Below the pieces are notes generated by a model. That model had not been told where the DNA came from and searched no databases. It worked only from the letters and a program-made list of their open reading frames with translations. From Hondaea fermentalgiana (lineage: Eukaryota; Sar; Bigyra; Thraustochytrida; Thraustochytriidae): a stretch of 15,945 nucleotides of DNA. Positions 9,101 through 15,945 of the stretch are shown in pieces. Both the position numbers and the translations under genes were made by a program. The stretch covers positions 8,124 to 24,068 of the forward strand of contig NPFB01000213.1 of the NCBI GenBank assembly GCA_014084085.1. Reading direction: 5' to 3'. The first letter of the stretch is position 1; every line of letters starts with the position of its first letter.

Positions 9101-9865
9101 AGCCACACTTTTATGAATACTACCAGACACTTCCTGAGCGTCGAGCCAGACGTCAATGTCGTGGTCGCGGAGTCGCAACGCGAGTTCGATGGCCATCTTG
9201 TGTACCCATTTGTTTTTGCCCAGCTCGTGCGAGAGGAAGGCGTGAAAGCTCCGGTAGCAAGGCGGATCTGCGACACGGCCTTTTGCAGCAAGAGCTTCGG
9301 TCATCACCTCGTTAGTGGCGTCCATTGCGGGCTTACAATAGTCGATGAGCAGGTCGTCGGAGATGTACCAGGCAAGCGCGCCCTTCCATTCCTTTGGATT
9401 AACCATGGCTTCGTCGATGAGGATTGGAACAAGTGAGTTGGGGAGCACCTTTGCTACTGCTTCAATGAGCTCCCAATTGTCTTGAAATGCCATGCTGACG
9501 AGAAGGAGAGCGACCTCGGCATTTTTGGCCTCCTGTTCGGTCTCTGCGACGTGGCTGGCGATGCGTACGGGCAAGCTGAGGCGGGGCTGGATCGCGTCAA
9601 CCAGCTGCTCGGCCACAGTCTCGTCTGTGGGATCGTGCACGACGAGGACGGTAAGATCGTCGATGACCTTGGGAACCTCTAGATACGCCTCTCTCTGCTC
9701 AGAGGCGGCAGTCTGGAGCTCCGCTTCTGCCCGCGCGACTTCGTACACCTCGGCCTCAGCGTACGATTTGCCAACGCGACCTGAGTTGAAAAGCGCAATC
9801 AAGCTCTTCACCCTCCCCACGGTCTCTCTCGCGAGACTCGACCTGCCTTTGGCCTCGCGATTCAT
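6137..9865 (-). CDS. NLR-type protein: TIR-like + TIR + NACHT + WD40 repeats
   Basis: 1242 residues, uninterrupted. Order: charged helical N-terminus (1-68); alpha/beta domain with TIR-like topology (~70-190, LTVLVVHD...VALLLVS...LVPILIDE); clear TIR domain (~203-335) with FHAFLSHE, DIDVWLD and DDCLKEF, where Glu288 aligns with the catalytic Glu of NADase TIRs; NACHT-type P-loop NTPase with Walker A GDGGIGKS (420-427), Walker B VVVLDALDE (554-562) and VGMRPEGG (589-596); helical/winged-helix-like region (~600-930); six 40-residue WD repeats (936-1174) and a degenerate final blade (~1185-1235). NACHT-WD40 proteins oligomerise on ligand recognition by the repeats, and TIR domains signal or cleave NAD+. 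This is the architecture of fungal HET-E/NWD proteins with TIR as effector. The start at 9865 is the first ATG of the frame and has A at -3; the frame extends to 10036 only through a GTG. Ligand and pathway are unknown. Confidence 0.93.
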   Translation of the reverse strand: MNREAKGRSSLARETVGRVKSLIALFNSGRVGKSYAEAEVYEVARAEAELQTAASEQREAYLEVPKVIDDLTVLVVHDPTDETVAEQLVDAIQPRLSLPVRIASHVAETEQEAKNAEVALLLVSMAFQDNWELIEAVAKVLPNSLVPILIDEAMVNPKEWKGALAWYISDDLLIDYCKPAMDATNEVMTEALAAKGRVADPPCYRSFHAFLSHELGKNKWVHKMAIELALRLRDHDIDVWLDAQEVSGSIHKSVAGGIDSSTVFLVFATEGYMQRINNGDKTDDCLKEFVYASNKRFNQTVVAALESDMARPATMWTGRFKLALARQVPVDLSQNMGETFSDKAIKRLANAIRTRIETPLASSGLTPLQRNFYSRIGPYDSEVWARGKAESFTAGTRSWIIDELCDWYKMEQSAVFLLVGDGGIGKSVIIAELCHRGGALMTDEDVKKSQADESTVLRRKSSRVRSLWRRSKKERQPILVAAYHFFRHDDGTAASPTEALLSVAWQLCKTVPGFPEALDQASFKGLRETSLAGLFKTLLADPLNKLGSDQMRQVVVLDALDESSNSDGILRDIIRTWEKLMPAWLRLVVGMRPEGGIQRGITNNSLDFKVLELNDEENFRDIELYIENLLRDKRDIVEQKDVASCAKILVERSEGLFLWASFLPETLERMHEGKKGGLLTLQDISHEDAIPNGLGGMFHEYFGRLQDKVGGETVYKMLLAPIVAAREPLSVEQLSVILQLHEDEMYDMLDDARCLLFRGGDGRVALIHKRMADWLSDRKQSGRRLCVKKEDGHEALAKYCSSHEDAFSLRHAIFHSVKSGDQAGAFKLLNDFAWVKKVISIGDDEGQRRATIGNLIRDCVKLGIYFARESDTPLFLSKTVHALSYDPNELASQVLARLGHNAEDPIALDLQAPDRPWLEPICVTLPHPRDPLLHELKGHSGTVRSVAIQGEIIVSGSYDNTVRIWSAASGEEQHLLNGHSGPVYSVAIQDDAIVSGSEDKTVRIWNATVGEEQHVFEGHTDRVYSVAIDGNTIVSGSRDKTVRIWNATSGEEEHVLKGHSDWVRSVAIQGATVVSGSDDKTVRIWDATSGEEAHVLTGHSDWVRSVAIEGETIVSGSDDNTVRIWNATSGEEQHVLKGHSDSVTSVAIEGDIIVSQSNDETRYWNARTGEEVDAEEAEASIPPGTSTLANVENGTHLKLAGGIGFTTNRNINGKVRQGNVYVLGDASGMVHILHAQSIESET
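6344..7060 (-). repeat. Six WD40-coding repeats at an exact 120-bp period
   Basis: The DNA encoding residues 936-1174 repeats every 120 bp (last unit 117 bp). The landmark AATCGCCACGCT on the plus strand recurs at 6422, 6542, 6662, 6782, 6902 and 7022. Units share the framework GHS--V-SVAI---I-VSGS-D-TVRIW-A-SGEE-HV, and repeats 4 and 5 differ at only 7 of 40 residues. Differences cluster right after GH(S/T), after V, in the three residues after SVAI, and after SGS. The sixth unit has lost one residue and departs from the TVRIW motif (ETRYW). Such uniformity implies recent unit duplication or gene conversion. Confidence 0.95.
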
Positions 9866-10260
9866 CGTTCGATCGCGCGGCGCCCGCGCCCTTCTCCCCC
9901 TTCCCCCCGCCGCCCCGCTCCTTTCTCTTCGCGCGGCGCCCGAGTCCCGCCCTGCAACCCGGCGTCCTCGACCTCGCTCTCCGCGCTCTCTCTCTTGGTG
10001 ATTTGGTTTTGCCGCACGCGCTGTCCCTGCGTCCACTGCTAAAGAGCGCGGAGAAAAGGTGTGTATAAAAATTAGTCCAGAGTACCCCTCTGTAAACTTG
10101 CAAGGTGCGTCTGTCGGCCCTATAAAGGGGGGTTAGACGAGAGAACTATGCACCGCGGCCGTGCATTTTCTCCGTCATTTTCTCTTTCGTGGACCGCAAG
10201 CAAAGAGAATAAAAATGCAACCAGCAGCACAGTACTTGGGCGAGCGTGCCTCAGGGAGCG

Positions 10261-10328
10261 CGCAACGCAACGCAACGCAGCGCAGCTAGCGGCACGTCCG
10301 CCTGCCTGCCTGCCTGTCTGTCTGGCTG
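10261..10328. repeat. Simple repeats: (GCAAC)n and (CCTG)n/(TCTG)n
   Basis: CGCAA/CGCAG pentamers run from 10261 to about 10285, followed after a short gap by CCTG tetramers turning into TCTG tetramers (10301-10328). The pentamer resembles the core of the 15-bp minisatellite at 5565, and the tetramer is the same type as that in the BUD32 intron and the CDPK leader. Confidence 0.85.
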
Positions 10329-10405
10329 TTTGTCCGTTCTCCTGCGCGTAAAAGGAGACTGTTCGAACCGCGTGTCCGCACGTGCACAACATCGAGCCCG
10401 CCGCA

Positions 10406-10456
10406 CCCCCCCCCCCCCTTCAGGGCTCTGCACCGGGCTGCGCTGCGCTGCGCTGG
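10406..10456. repeat. Poly-C tract (13 nt) and (GCGCT)n stretch
   Basis: An uninterrupted run of 13 C occupies 10406-10418, followed at about 10438-10456 by a CTGCG/GCGCT repeat. The homopolymer is prone to sequencing-length error. That matters little here because no supported gene crosses it. Confidence 0.85.
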
Positions 10457-10534
10457 TTGGGCAGACAGCTCCCGCTGCCGCCAGGGCCGCTGCCAGGGCC
10501 CAGGCGCTGCGCTGCTCGGCTGCAGAGCGGCCGG

Positions 10535-10563
10535 GAGAAGAGACGAGAAGAGACGAGAAGAGG
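10535..10563. repeat. 10-bp direct repeat AGACGAGAAG
   Basis: Two exact copies (10541-10550 and 10551-10560) are preceded by GAGAAG and followed by AGGG, giving a short purine-only/CG tandem. It lies in the GC-rich NLR upstream region. Confidence 0.8.
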
Positions 10564-11239
10564 GCGGCGGGAAGGGGGAAACATGCGCCTACGACGCTCG
10601 AAACTGCGGCACGCGCCGCGAGCAAGAGGAGGAGAACGAGCGCGTGGCGCCGGGTCGCACGCGCCGAGCCAATTAGCTGGATGCTGGCCGGCTGGATATT
10701 TGGCTGGATGTTTAGCTGTGGCGCTGGAGCAGGTGCAGATGTGCAGCAAGAATGCGTGGACAGCCAGCCGCTGCCGGTCCTAAAATGCGTGGGTCGGGCT
10801 GGTCCACGCTCGCTACCCGGTTGGTTGTACCAGCACTACCAGCGTGCGGGAAACTTGAAGCCCGCGTCCTTGCCGTTTTTGGCGCTGGCGCGAATGTGGG
10901 ACTTGTTTCGCAGGTCGATGAAGAACGAACTCTCTTCCGCAGCCTCATGCCCGTCCGCGCTGGTCATGCTGGCTCGCGTGCTCGGCCCAACGGACGCGAC
11001 GCTGGCTCGAAAGAAGCGGGTTCGTCCGTCAGCGCAGTTGAGAACTTGGCCGCCGATTTTTGCGCGCAGACTCTCGCTTTCCGTTTCCGCAGGTCTCGGT
11101 CGGCGAGCCGCCGCGCGAGCCTCATCCGCACGCACGCGCCGCCGCTCTGGCCCCCGCGCCGCGTCCTCGGTCGCTCTCTCTCTCTGCGAATCTTGCGCCA
11201 CGCGCTTGCCGTCCCGCTTGATGAAAGGGGGAACCCCTG

Positions 11240-11398
11240 CTAGTCCCAAAGACTCGATAATGCCCTCTTCTCCTTTATCGGCGTGAACTCGGCACCAGAG
11301 ATAAGGAGGTAGGCGAGAAGTATGCAAGCGCTCGCCAAAGTTCCAAGCAGAGCTATACTCGGGTTATCTCGAAAGAGTGAGCCGTACGAGGAGGGCAT
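11240..11398 (-). CDS. Possible small membrane protein, 52 residues (doubtful)
   Basis: ATG at 11398 (G at -3) opens a 52-residue frame containing one convincing hydrophobic segment, PSIALLGTLASACILLAYLL, preceded by a polar, charged start and followed by GAEFTPIKEKR. The segment is long enough to cross a membrane. The NP...LGTLA texture recalls the first helix of HIG1-domain proteins, but the second half of that domain is not visible downstream. It could also be an exon of a larger gene or chance. It is listed because it stands out from the surrounding GC-rich, Arg-rich frames. Confidence 0.2.
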   Translation of the reverse strand: MPSSYGSLFRDNPSIALLGTLASACILLAYLLISGAEFTPIKEKRALSSLWD

Positions 11399-11765
11399 CG
11401 CCGACCACGTCTGCTGCCCATGACGGAGAGCAAAGCGTACGAGCGACTGCGATAACCCGACGGACGATGTCTCCGAGTCCGAGCGTACAATCGAGCACGA
11501 GTGCCGCATCAACAGGGCGCTGCGTGGCATGTAATGGCCCGTTGCATCGTGCCGGCGCGGGTCTCTGGAGGACGAGGAATGGTGCACTGTCATCAAGGTA
11601 GTAAATGGATGCTGGGACGAATTTCCAGGCAGGAGAGCGGACCACTTTTTCCGAGATCTAGGTTTTTGTGCTCAAGGACAGCTGTCTGGCGCTGCGGAAC
11701 TTTGCTTTCTGGCCGCACACGGGCAAACGATTATGCAAAGGCCAAGCTAGCCAAGCCCGAGTTTT
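11399..11765. other. Stretch before the ATPase pseudogene
   Basis: No gene is supported. The plus-strand frame that later carries the P-loop can be read back through this stretch, but it has stops at 11421 (TGA), 11532 (TAA) and 11748 (TAG). A patch at about 11580-11640 (CTVIKVVNGCWDEFPGRR) faintly recalls the N-terminal part of Ycf45-type proteins. The pseudogene may therefore begin further left than annotated, but I would not claim it. Confidence 0.3.
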
Positions 11766-12450
11766 ATGAGGCAGAACCTGGAACGTCGCAGGCGAAGTGA
11801 ATGGAGTCACGATTTGAGTCACACGAGTCATGATTGGCTCCAAGACATTCTCGACGGCGAAAACAGTAGCCTGATTGTCGGCCAACCCGGCAGTGGCAAA
11901 TCGAAGCTCATCTGTGACTTGGCTCATCGCCTTGCCGTCAGTCTGTGTCGTCGACACATCGAACAAATTTGGCGGCAACACCAATGGATCCGCGCCCGCA
12001 GCTGTGAGCGATGACTGCGTTGTTGACGAAATTGGTCGCTCACGCGAGGTTGAGGCCACCGCGACCACGCGCGATCGTGCCGTGCACCTCGTTGCCTCCG
12101 CGCATAGGTCTTTGCTCGAAAGTCTCCTTGCCAATCGTCCGCTCGTGGATCTCGTCAGAGGTGTATCGAGCCTCACGTTTGGGTGACATGGAAGCGCGCA
12201 ATTGGCAAAAGAAAAGAGACACTTCTCATCTCACCAAGATCATTCGGCAGCGTCGCAATAAGGCCATCTTCGACAGTGTCATTTTTTCTCGATCGGAGAC
12301 CCAACGCACCGCTACAAATCGTGCACAATGTCTTGCAAGCCATCGACAACCAACTCGACGGAATGCCTCACGAAATAAGCTCCGCGTCATGCTCCCTGCC
12401 GGAGAACGCTTCGATCCACAAGAACTGATCTCGTTGTCGATTCTCGTACC
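11766..12450 (+). pseudogene. Pseudogene of a SpoIIIAA/Ycf45-type P-loop ATPase
   Basis: Pieces of one family appear in the right order but in shifting frames. A Walker A block LIVGQPGSGKSKLICDLAHR is at about 11869-11928. VCVVDTSNKFGG (11941-11976) follows in another frame. DDCVVDEIGRSREVEA (the VVDEIG Walker B) at about 12010-12057, VHLVASAH, LLANRPLVDLV and GVSSLTFG run to 12183. A one-base insertion then shifts into GDMEARNWQKK and RRNKAIFDSVI (to 12283), followed by IVHNVLQAIDNQLDG (about 12318-12362) and RNKLRVMLPAGERF (from ~12371). VDTSNEIGG, VVDEIG...EV and the AHG...L..LVGGV..VTLGDEEAR series are family landmarks of SpoIIIAA/Ycf45-like AAA ATPases. The roughly 50 residues normally between VDTSN and VVDEIG are missing, and AHG has become AHR. 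At least four frame breaks plus this deletion make it non-functional. It converges with the gene ending at 12589. Confidence 0.85.
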
Positions 12451-12588
12451 CGATGTCGGCGAGGTCGACGATCACGATCGCTCTTCCCTCCGAGCATCTC
12501 TCCAGCACGACAATCAACCACAGCTGATGGAGAAAAAGTTGGTAAAGCTTCTTTCATTCGCGTGGTAACAAAACAAAACATTTCAGAG
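12451..12588. other. Short convergent intergenic space
   Basis: It contains the 3' flank of the LRR-kinase-RING gene (minus-strand TGTTTTGTTTTGTT just past its stop) and possibly the last worn codons of the ATPase pseudogene. Nothing else is seen. Confidence 0.4.
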
Positions 12589-15500
12589 TTAGGGAATAAA
12601 GTTCGAACCCACGATATCAGGCGTCAGCAGCGGCGTCAGCTTCTCGTAAACAGCGTCGCGTGTGGCTTCATTCGCGACTTTGTGGCGCAGATAATATTGA
12701 AGTCGATCAGCCCGAAGCTTGACCCATGCCCTCTGCACGACGTCCATACTAGAAAAAAACGGGTCCGTCTGCGTCCTGGGCTTTGACGTGCAACTTGCCA
12801 CGTGTCGATGACAAGCATCAGTGTCGTTGCCTGTATCCTCAAAGCACCATGCGCAGAAGTGGCACGGGCAAGCGGCGCACTCTAATGCACAGCAACCTTC
12901 AAAGTCGACGAAGGCCTGCTTGCATCGCGGACAGGACAGCGTCAGGACCTCCGCCTGAATGATGCGGAGATGGTTGCGGACCTCAAACTCCTCGCCATAG
13001 TCTTGCAGCGCAGTTTGAACGCGTTGTTGCACCTGGCGCTCTTGTTCAGCTGCAGCATCTCGCTCAAAGTGCTCACGCAAAATTTTAAGCAATGCTGCGA
13101 ACACTTCGTCTGGCAAAGCAGCACCGATGGTTGCACCCGAGATGAGCAGATTACAGTCCGGCGTGACACATCGCATGCTTCCATCCTGCGAAATTTTGAC
13201 GTGGGCCTGGGGCTCAGCAGCAGCGCGGACCGAGTCGCCAAGGCAAGTTTTGCAGATGAAGTGACCATCGGCACAAGAGACGCCCTCACTGACGGTGCAA
13301 TTGTCAAGGCAAATTGTACACGAGGCGACCTTCACAGGCTCGACCTGAAAGGCCTCGTGCCGCAAAGCCTCGAGCGCAGTGGGCCGCTGGCTTGGGTCTG
13401 CGGATTGCAGATCCGAAATGAGCGATTGAGTTGCGTCGGACATCTCTGCGTCCTCGAAGAGATCCGCGAGCACCACGCCCACAGAGAACATATCCACGGG
13501 AGGCTCAACCTTGTCGACATTTCCGTGGCGGAGCTCGGGCGCCATGTATTTGAAGGTCGCCTGCAAAGGTTGGGTCATGGTCACATTGTGCGATTGCACG
13601 CCATCAAAGTCGCCCAGCACCGGTGACAGACCCTTTGCGAGAAAGACGTTTTCTGGCTTGACATCGCAGTGAACGAAGCCTCGCAAGTGCAAATCGTGCA
13701 GGCCGCTCAAAAGACCGATAGCAATGCGTCTGCGCGTCCCCAAGTCTGCATGAGGATTATCGACGATCCAAGTAGCAAGATCACCGCCTTCGTAAAAGGG
13801 CATTAAAATGTAGCCCTCACGTGCATCCTGCATGAACACGCCCTGTATGCGTACAATATAGGCCGACTGGAGTTGAGCAAGCGCTGTGACTTGGCGGTAA
13901 AAACGACTGCTCCACTCTTCCCTTGCAAGGTGAAAAGACTTTAACACGGACACGCGGCCGTCTGAGTCGCGGACTTGAAGCACAGATTTGCCAGAACTCG
14001 GCGCAAGGTCTGCAAGTTCCTGGAAATCTTCGCGTTTTGCGTTTGTGAGCAAAAGCCCTAGCTCAGATAATTTCTGAGTGGCAGGATCAGTCACGTCGAT
14101 GCTCTCAAGCCACTTTCGATCAGAGAGAAGCTCGGGATAATGCTCCTCTGTATGGCGCAGTAGGCGTGCGCGCTTTCTGCGAAGCTCGCTGTCAAGCTTA
14201 TAGACGCTCTCGATCTGACTTAGCTCTCCCTCAAGACGCACGACTTCCGCGTGGTCTTGCTCCGTGCCTCGCCTCGCATCCTCGCGGGCCTCCTCAAGAT
14301 CGAGGGCAAGACGCTTGCGCTTTCTGGTCTTGCTTCGAAGGTCTTTGAAAAGACGCTGTACGTCTTCGGTGCTCGGCGATAAGAGACCGGGCTTTAGACG
14401 CGAGAGTGATTCCCCGAGTTCCATTGCTGCGGATTTCGAGCGCATAATGCTAAATGCCAGAAAACGCTCATAGAACGCGGTCAGAGTTGCCCATGCGAGT
14501 TTGACTGCCTCGAGAACAGAATCTTGCGCCGCATCCGCATCCGCAGCACACAGGACATTGAGTTCCTCTGTGAGTGCGTCTTCAATGGCTCGAATGCTGG
14601 GCTCAAGCTCGCGTCTTTTCTTTGGGTGCATGAGAAACGTGGTAAATATGGAAGAAATACCTTTGCTTGCTGCTTCTTCCACCAGACTGTCCATCGCGGC
14701 GATTGTGCGCTCATACGCAGGCCGTGCGTCACCTTGCTCCATCCATGCCTTCAAGGCACCGTGGGCTTTTTGCACAGTTTCACGTACGCGCTCAGGGGTC
14801 ACCACATCATCCTCTGGAAGGTCAAGCGTGGGGTAGCCGCCAGTCAAGGCGCAGCAGAGCTCTTGGAAGTTGTTAAGCACGTTCTCAGGATCAAACTCCT
14901 TTCTGAGCGTTTCGAGCTCGACTTCACTTCCGTCCGCCAAAGCTTCTTCGATGAGACGGACAGCTTCCTCTCGAGCTTGATTCCGTTCGAATGCTCGCTC
15001 CGGTGCGTCTCGAACTTGCTCTTGAAGTGTCTCAAATTCTTCAGCCTTTTTCTTTGCATTCTCCTGCTGCGCATCGAACTTTGCAAGAATAGCAATCGGA
15101 CTCTTAGGCATAATCGCTTTTGCAATTTCGTCTTGCAGCGATGAACATTGGTCGAAGGTGTCCGTGCCACGCATCTTGCGGGCGAGCGAGGCTTGCGCGG
15201 CGAGCGCTTCGAGTGCGCTCATCTCTGGCTTGACACCAAAGACTTTTACGAATGAAATACGCTGGTCTACATCGCTAATTCCCAGCGTCGAAAGACGAGA
15301 GAAAGAAAGGCCACGAGCCGTCCTGACTGTGCGCACGCCTGATTTGAAAAGCTCGAGAATAACCTTTCGCGCCGCCTTAGTGTCTGCATTTGCGAGAGGA
15401 AGCGAGTCCACGAAAGAAAGAAAGGCGGACAGCTTCGTGCGGTCCTTGATAGAAACTTGCGCAAATGCTTTTTTGATCCCGAGAGTCTTGCTCGAGAGGC

Positions 15501-15945
15501 CTGCGCTGTGCTCGAAAAGGAGCTTGGCTAGGATCAGACTTTTTCTTTTATCGCTGGCAGTGCAAGCATGAACCATTGGGGTCAGGCCCAAGCTGTCACG
15601 CGCACCGATTTGCGCCCCGTCCGCCACGAGTGTTTTTGCCCTCGTAGCATCGCCCTTCTTGCATGCTTGCATAAGAGGCGTCAGAGTCTTTTCGTACAAA
15701 GCCCGATTGCGTTTCAGAGCGGCCTTGAGAGCAGGATTGTCGTGACCAATGCTGTTTTGGGATTGTCAGAAAAATATGGCGCAGACTTTAACAGCATATC
15801 TTCGGAACTTACGTTAGCGTCTGCAGCGTCTTGTTCTTGGCGAGCGCGTTCGCCAGCGCCGTCGCGCCCTCTGCGCCGATGTTGTTCTCCTCAAGACTGC
15901 GCTCGTCATAGTATGAGACGCCAAGATGAACAAAATCGCGCCAAG
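12589..15945 (-). CDS. LRR / ankyrin / coiled-coil / divergent kinase / RING plus RING2-like fusion protein (5' end beyond window)
   Basis: Exon A (15945-15813, open at the edge) encodes an RI-type LRR unit (LEENNIGAEGATALANALA...). Exon B runs 15751-12589. Splicing continues the LRR-like IGHDNPALKAALKRN and leads into TLTPLMQACKKGD. Numbering from the codon at 15699 (the frame there opens with Leu, so it is not the start): ankyrin-like ~5-65; helical region with predicted coiled coils (~205-270 and ~455-520); kinase-like ~560-786 with Lys587, HCDVKPEN (677-684), DFD (697-699) and APE (720-722); RING-like zinc segment ~794-849 (CTIC...CADGHFICKTC...C-C); helical spacer; C6HC RING2/IBR-like segment 923-970 (CPRC...GCC-C-C-FC-WC...H-C); and a conserved tail to 1036. 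RING-type domains recruit E2 enzymes, and a Cys in the GCC position would suit an RBR-style thioester. E3 activity is inferred. Sensor plus effector domains suggest signalling. Confidence 0.88.
15752..15812 (-). other. Spliceosomal intron (61 nt) of the LRR-kinase-RING gene
   Basis: The minus-strand donor is GTAAGT (15812-15807) and the acceptor CAG (15754-15752), with a T-rich tract (CATATTTTTCTGAC) before it. It splits a codon after its second base. Removal links KNKTLQTL to IGHDNPALK in frame and bypasses the TGA at 15768-15766 that closes the unspliced frame. Confidence 0.85.

Larger units (their letters stand above)
9866..11239. other. GC-rich upstream region of the NLR gene; no supported gene
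   Basis: Composition is strongly GC-rich, with many simple repeats and long stop-poor frames on both strands. The longest (10246-11286, plus) encodes an Arg/Ala/Ser-rich product without motifs and is rejected. AT-rich exceptions include TATAAAAA at 10064-10071 and CTATAAAG at 10120-10127. Both read as TATA-like on the plus strand, whereas the nearest real gene is on the minus strand, so their role is unclear. The NLR promoter and 5' UTR should lie in the first few hundred bases. The rest has no feature that I can support. Confidence 0.45.

Noticed and set aside
9866..10036. 57-residue N-terminal extension of the NLR protein
   Set aside because: It begins at a GTG, and no ATG exists in frame before 9865. 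The translation is Arg/Gly-rich leader sequence.
10340..10380. tRNA-like B box (GGTTCGAAC on the minus strand)
   Set aside because: The flanking arms do not pair as a T-stem and no A box or anticodon arm is found at tRNA spacing.
10246..11286. 346-residue plus-strand open frame
   Set aside because: Composition is Arg/Ala/Ser/Cys-rich with simple-repeat translations (ACLPACLSGCLS). No motif is present, it crosses poly-C and tetramer repeats, and several other frames are equally open. It is a GC-rich artefact.
10836..11398. Two-exon HIG1-domain protein combining the hydrophobic segment at ~11330 with an ARVCAQ-like patch at ~11080
   Set aside because: There is no acceptable splice donor between the parts and no second transmembrane helix follows. 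The resemblance is too thin.

Overview
The window looks like nuclear DNA of a microbial eukaryote. The genes are long and mostly intronless, two short GT-AG introns can be placed exactly, start codons sit in Kozak-like contexts, and the leaders are very GC-rich. A calcium-dependent protein kinase (a family of plants, alveolates, oomycetes and related protists, absent from animals and fungi), a TIR-NACHT-WD40 protein and an LRR/ankyrin/kinase/RING fusion together suggest a stramenopile-type protist. A labyrinthulomycete is my best guess, from gene content and texture only. Layout: all four intact genes are on the minus strand. From left to right they are: (1) a two-exon BUD32/TP53RK kinase (418-1270); (2) an intergenic block with a ~75-bp tandem repeat (1485-1735); (3) a CDPK (1919-3823) with a GC-rich leader; (4) a 2.3-kb gene-poor stretch (3824-6136) holding an unidentified coding-like fragment on the plus strand, a decayed copy of the C-terminus of the RING-type gene found further right, and a 15-bp minisatellite; (5) an intact 1242-residue TIR-like/TIR-NACHT-WD40 NLR-type protein (6137-9865) whose WD repeats are near-copies at an exact 120-bp period; (6) a GC-rich, simple-repeat-rich leader region (9866-11765); (7) a plus-strand pseudogene of a SpoIIIAA/Ycf45-type P-loop ATPase (about 11766-12450); (8) a large gene cut by the right edge (12589-15945) encoding LRR, ankyrin, coiled-coil, divergent kinase and RING/RING2-like zinc-binding segments. 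How the genes fit together: BUD32 and CDPK are housekeeping or signalling kinases with no evident link to their neighbours. The NLR-type gene and the LRR-ANK-kinase-RING gene both have sensor-plus-effector architectures of the innate-immune kind. The NLR gene is flanked on both sides by decayed genes, one of them a paralogue of the RING-type gene, so the right 12 kb looks like a fast-turnover locus. A role in immunity or self-recognition is inferred from domain architecture and is not shown by the sequence. The strongest leads are the homogenised WD-repeat array, the kinase-RING2 fusion with its relic paralogue, and the Ycf45-type pseudogene.
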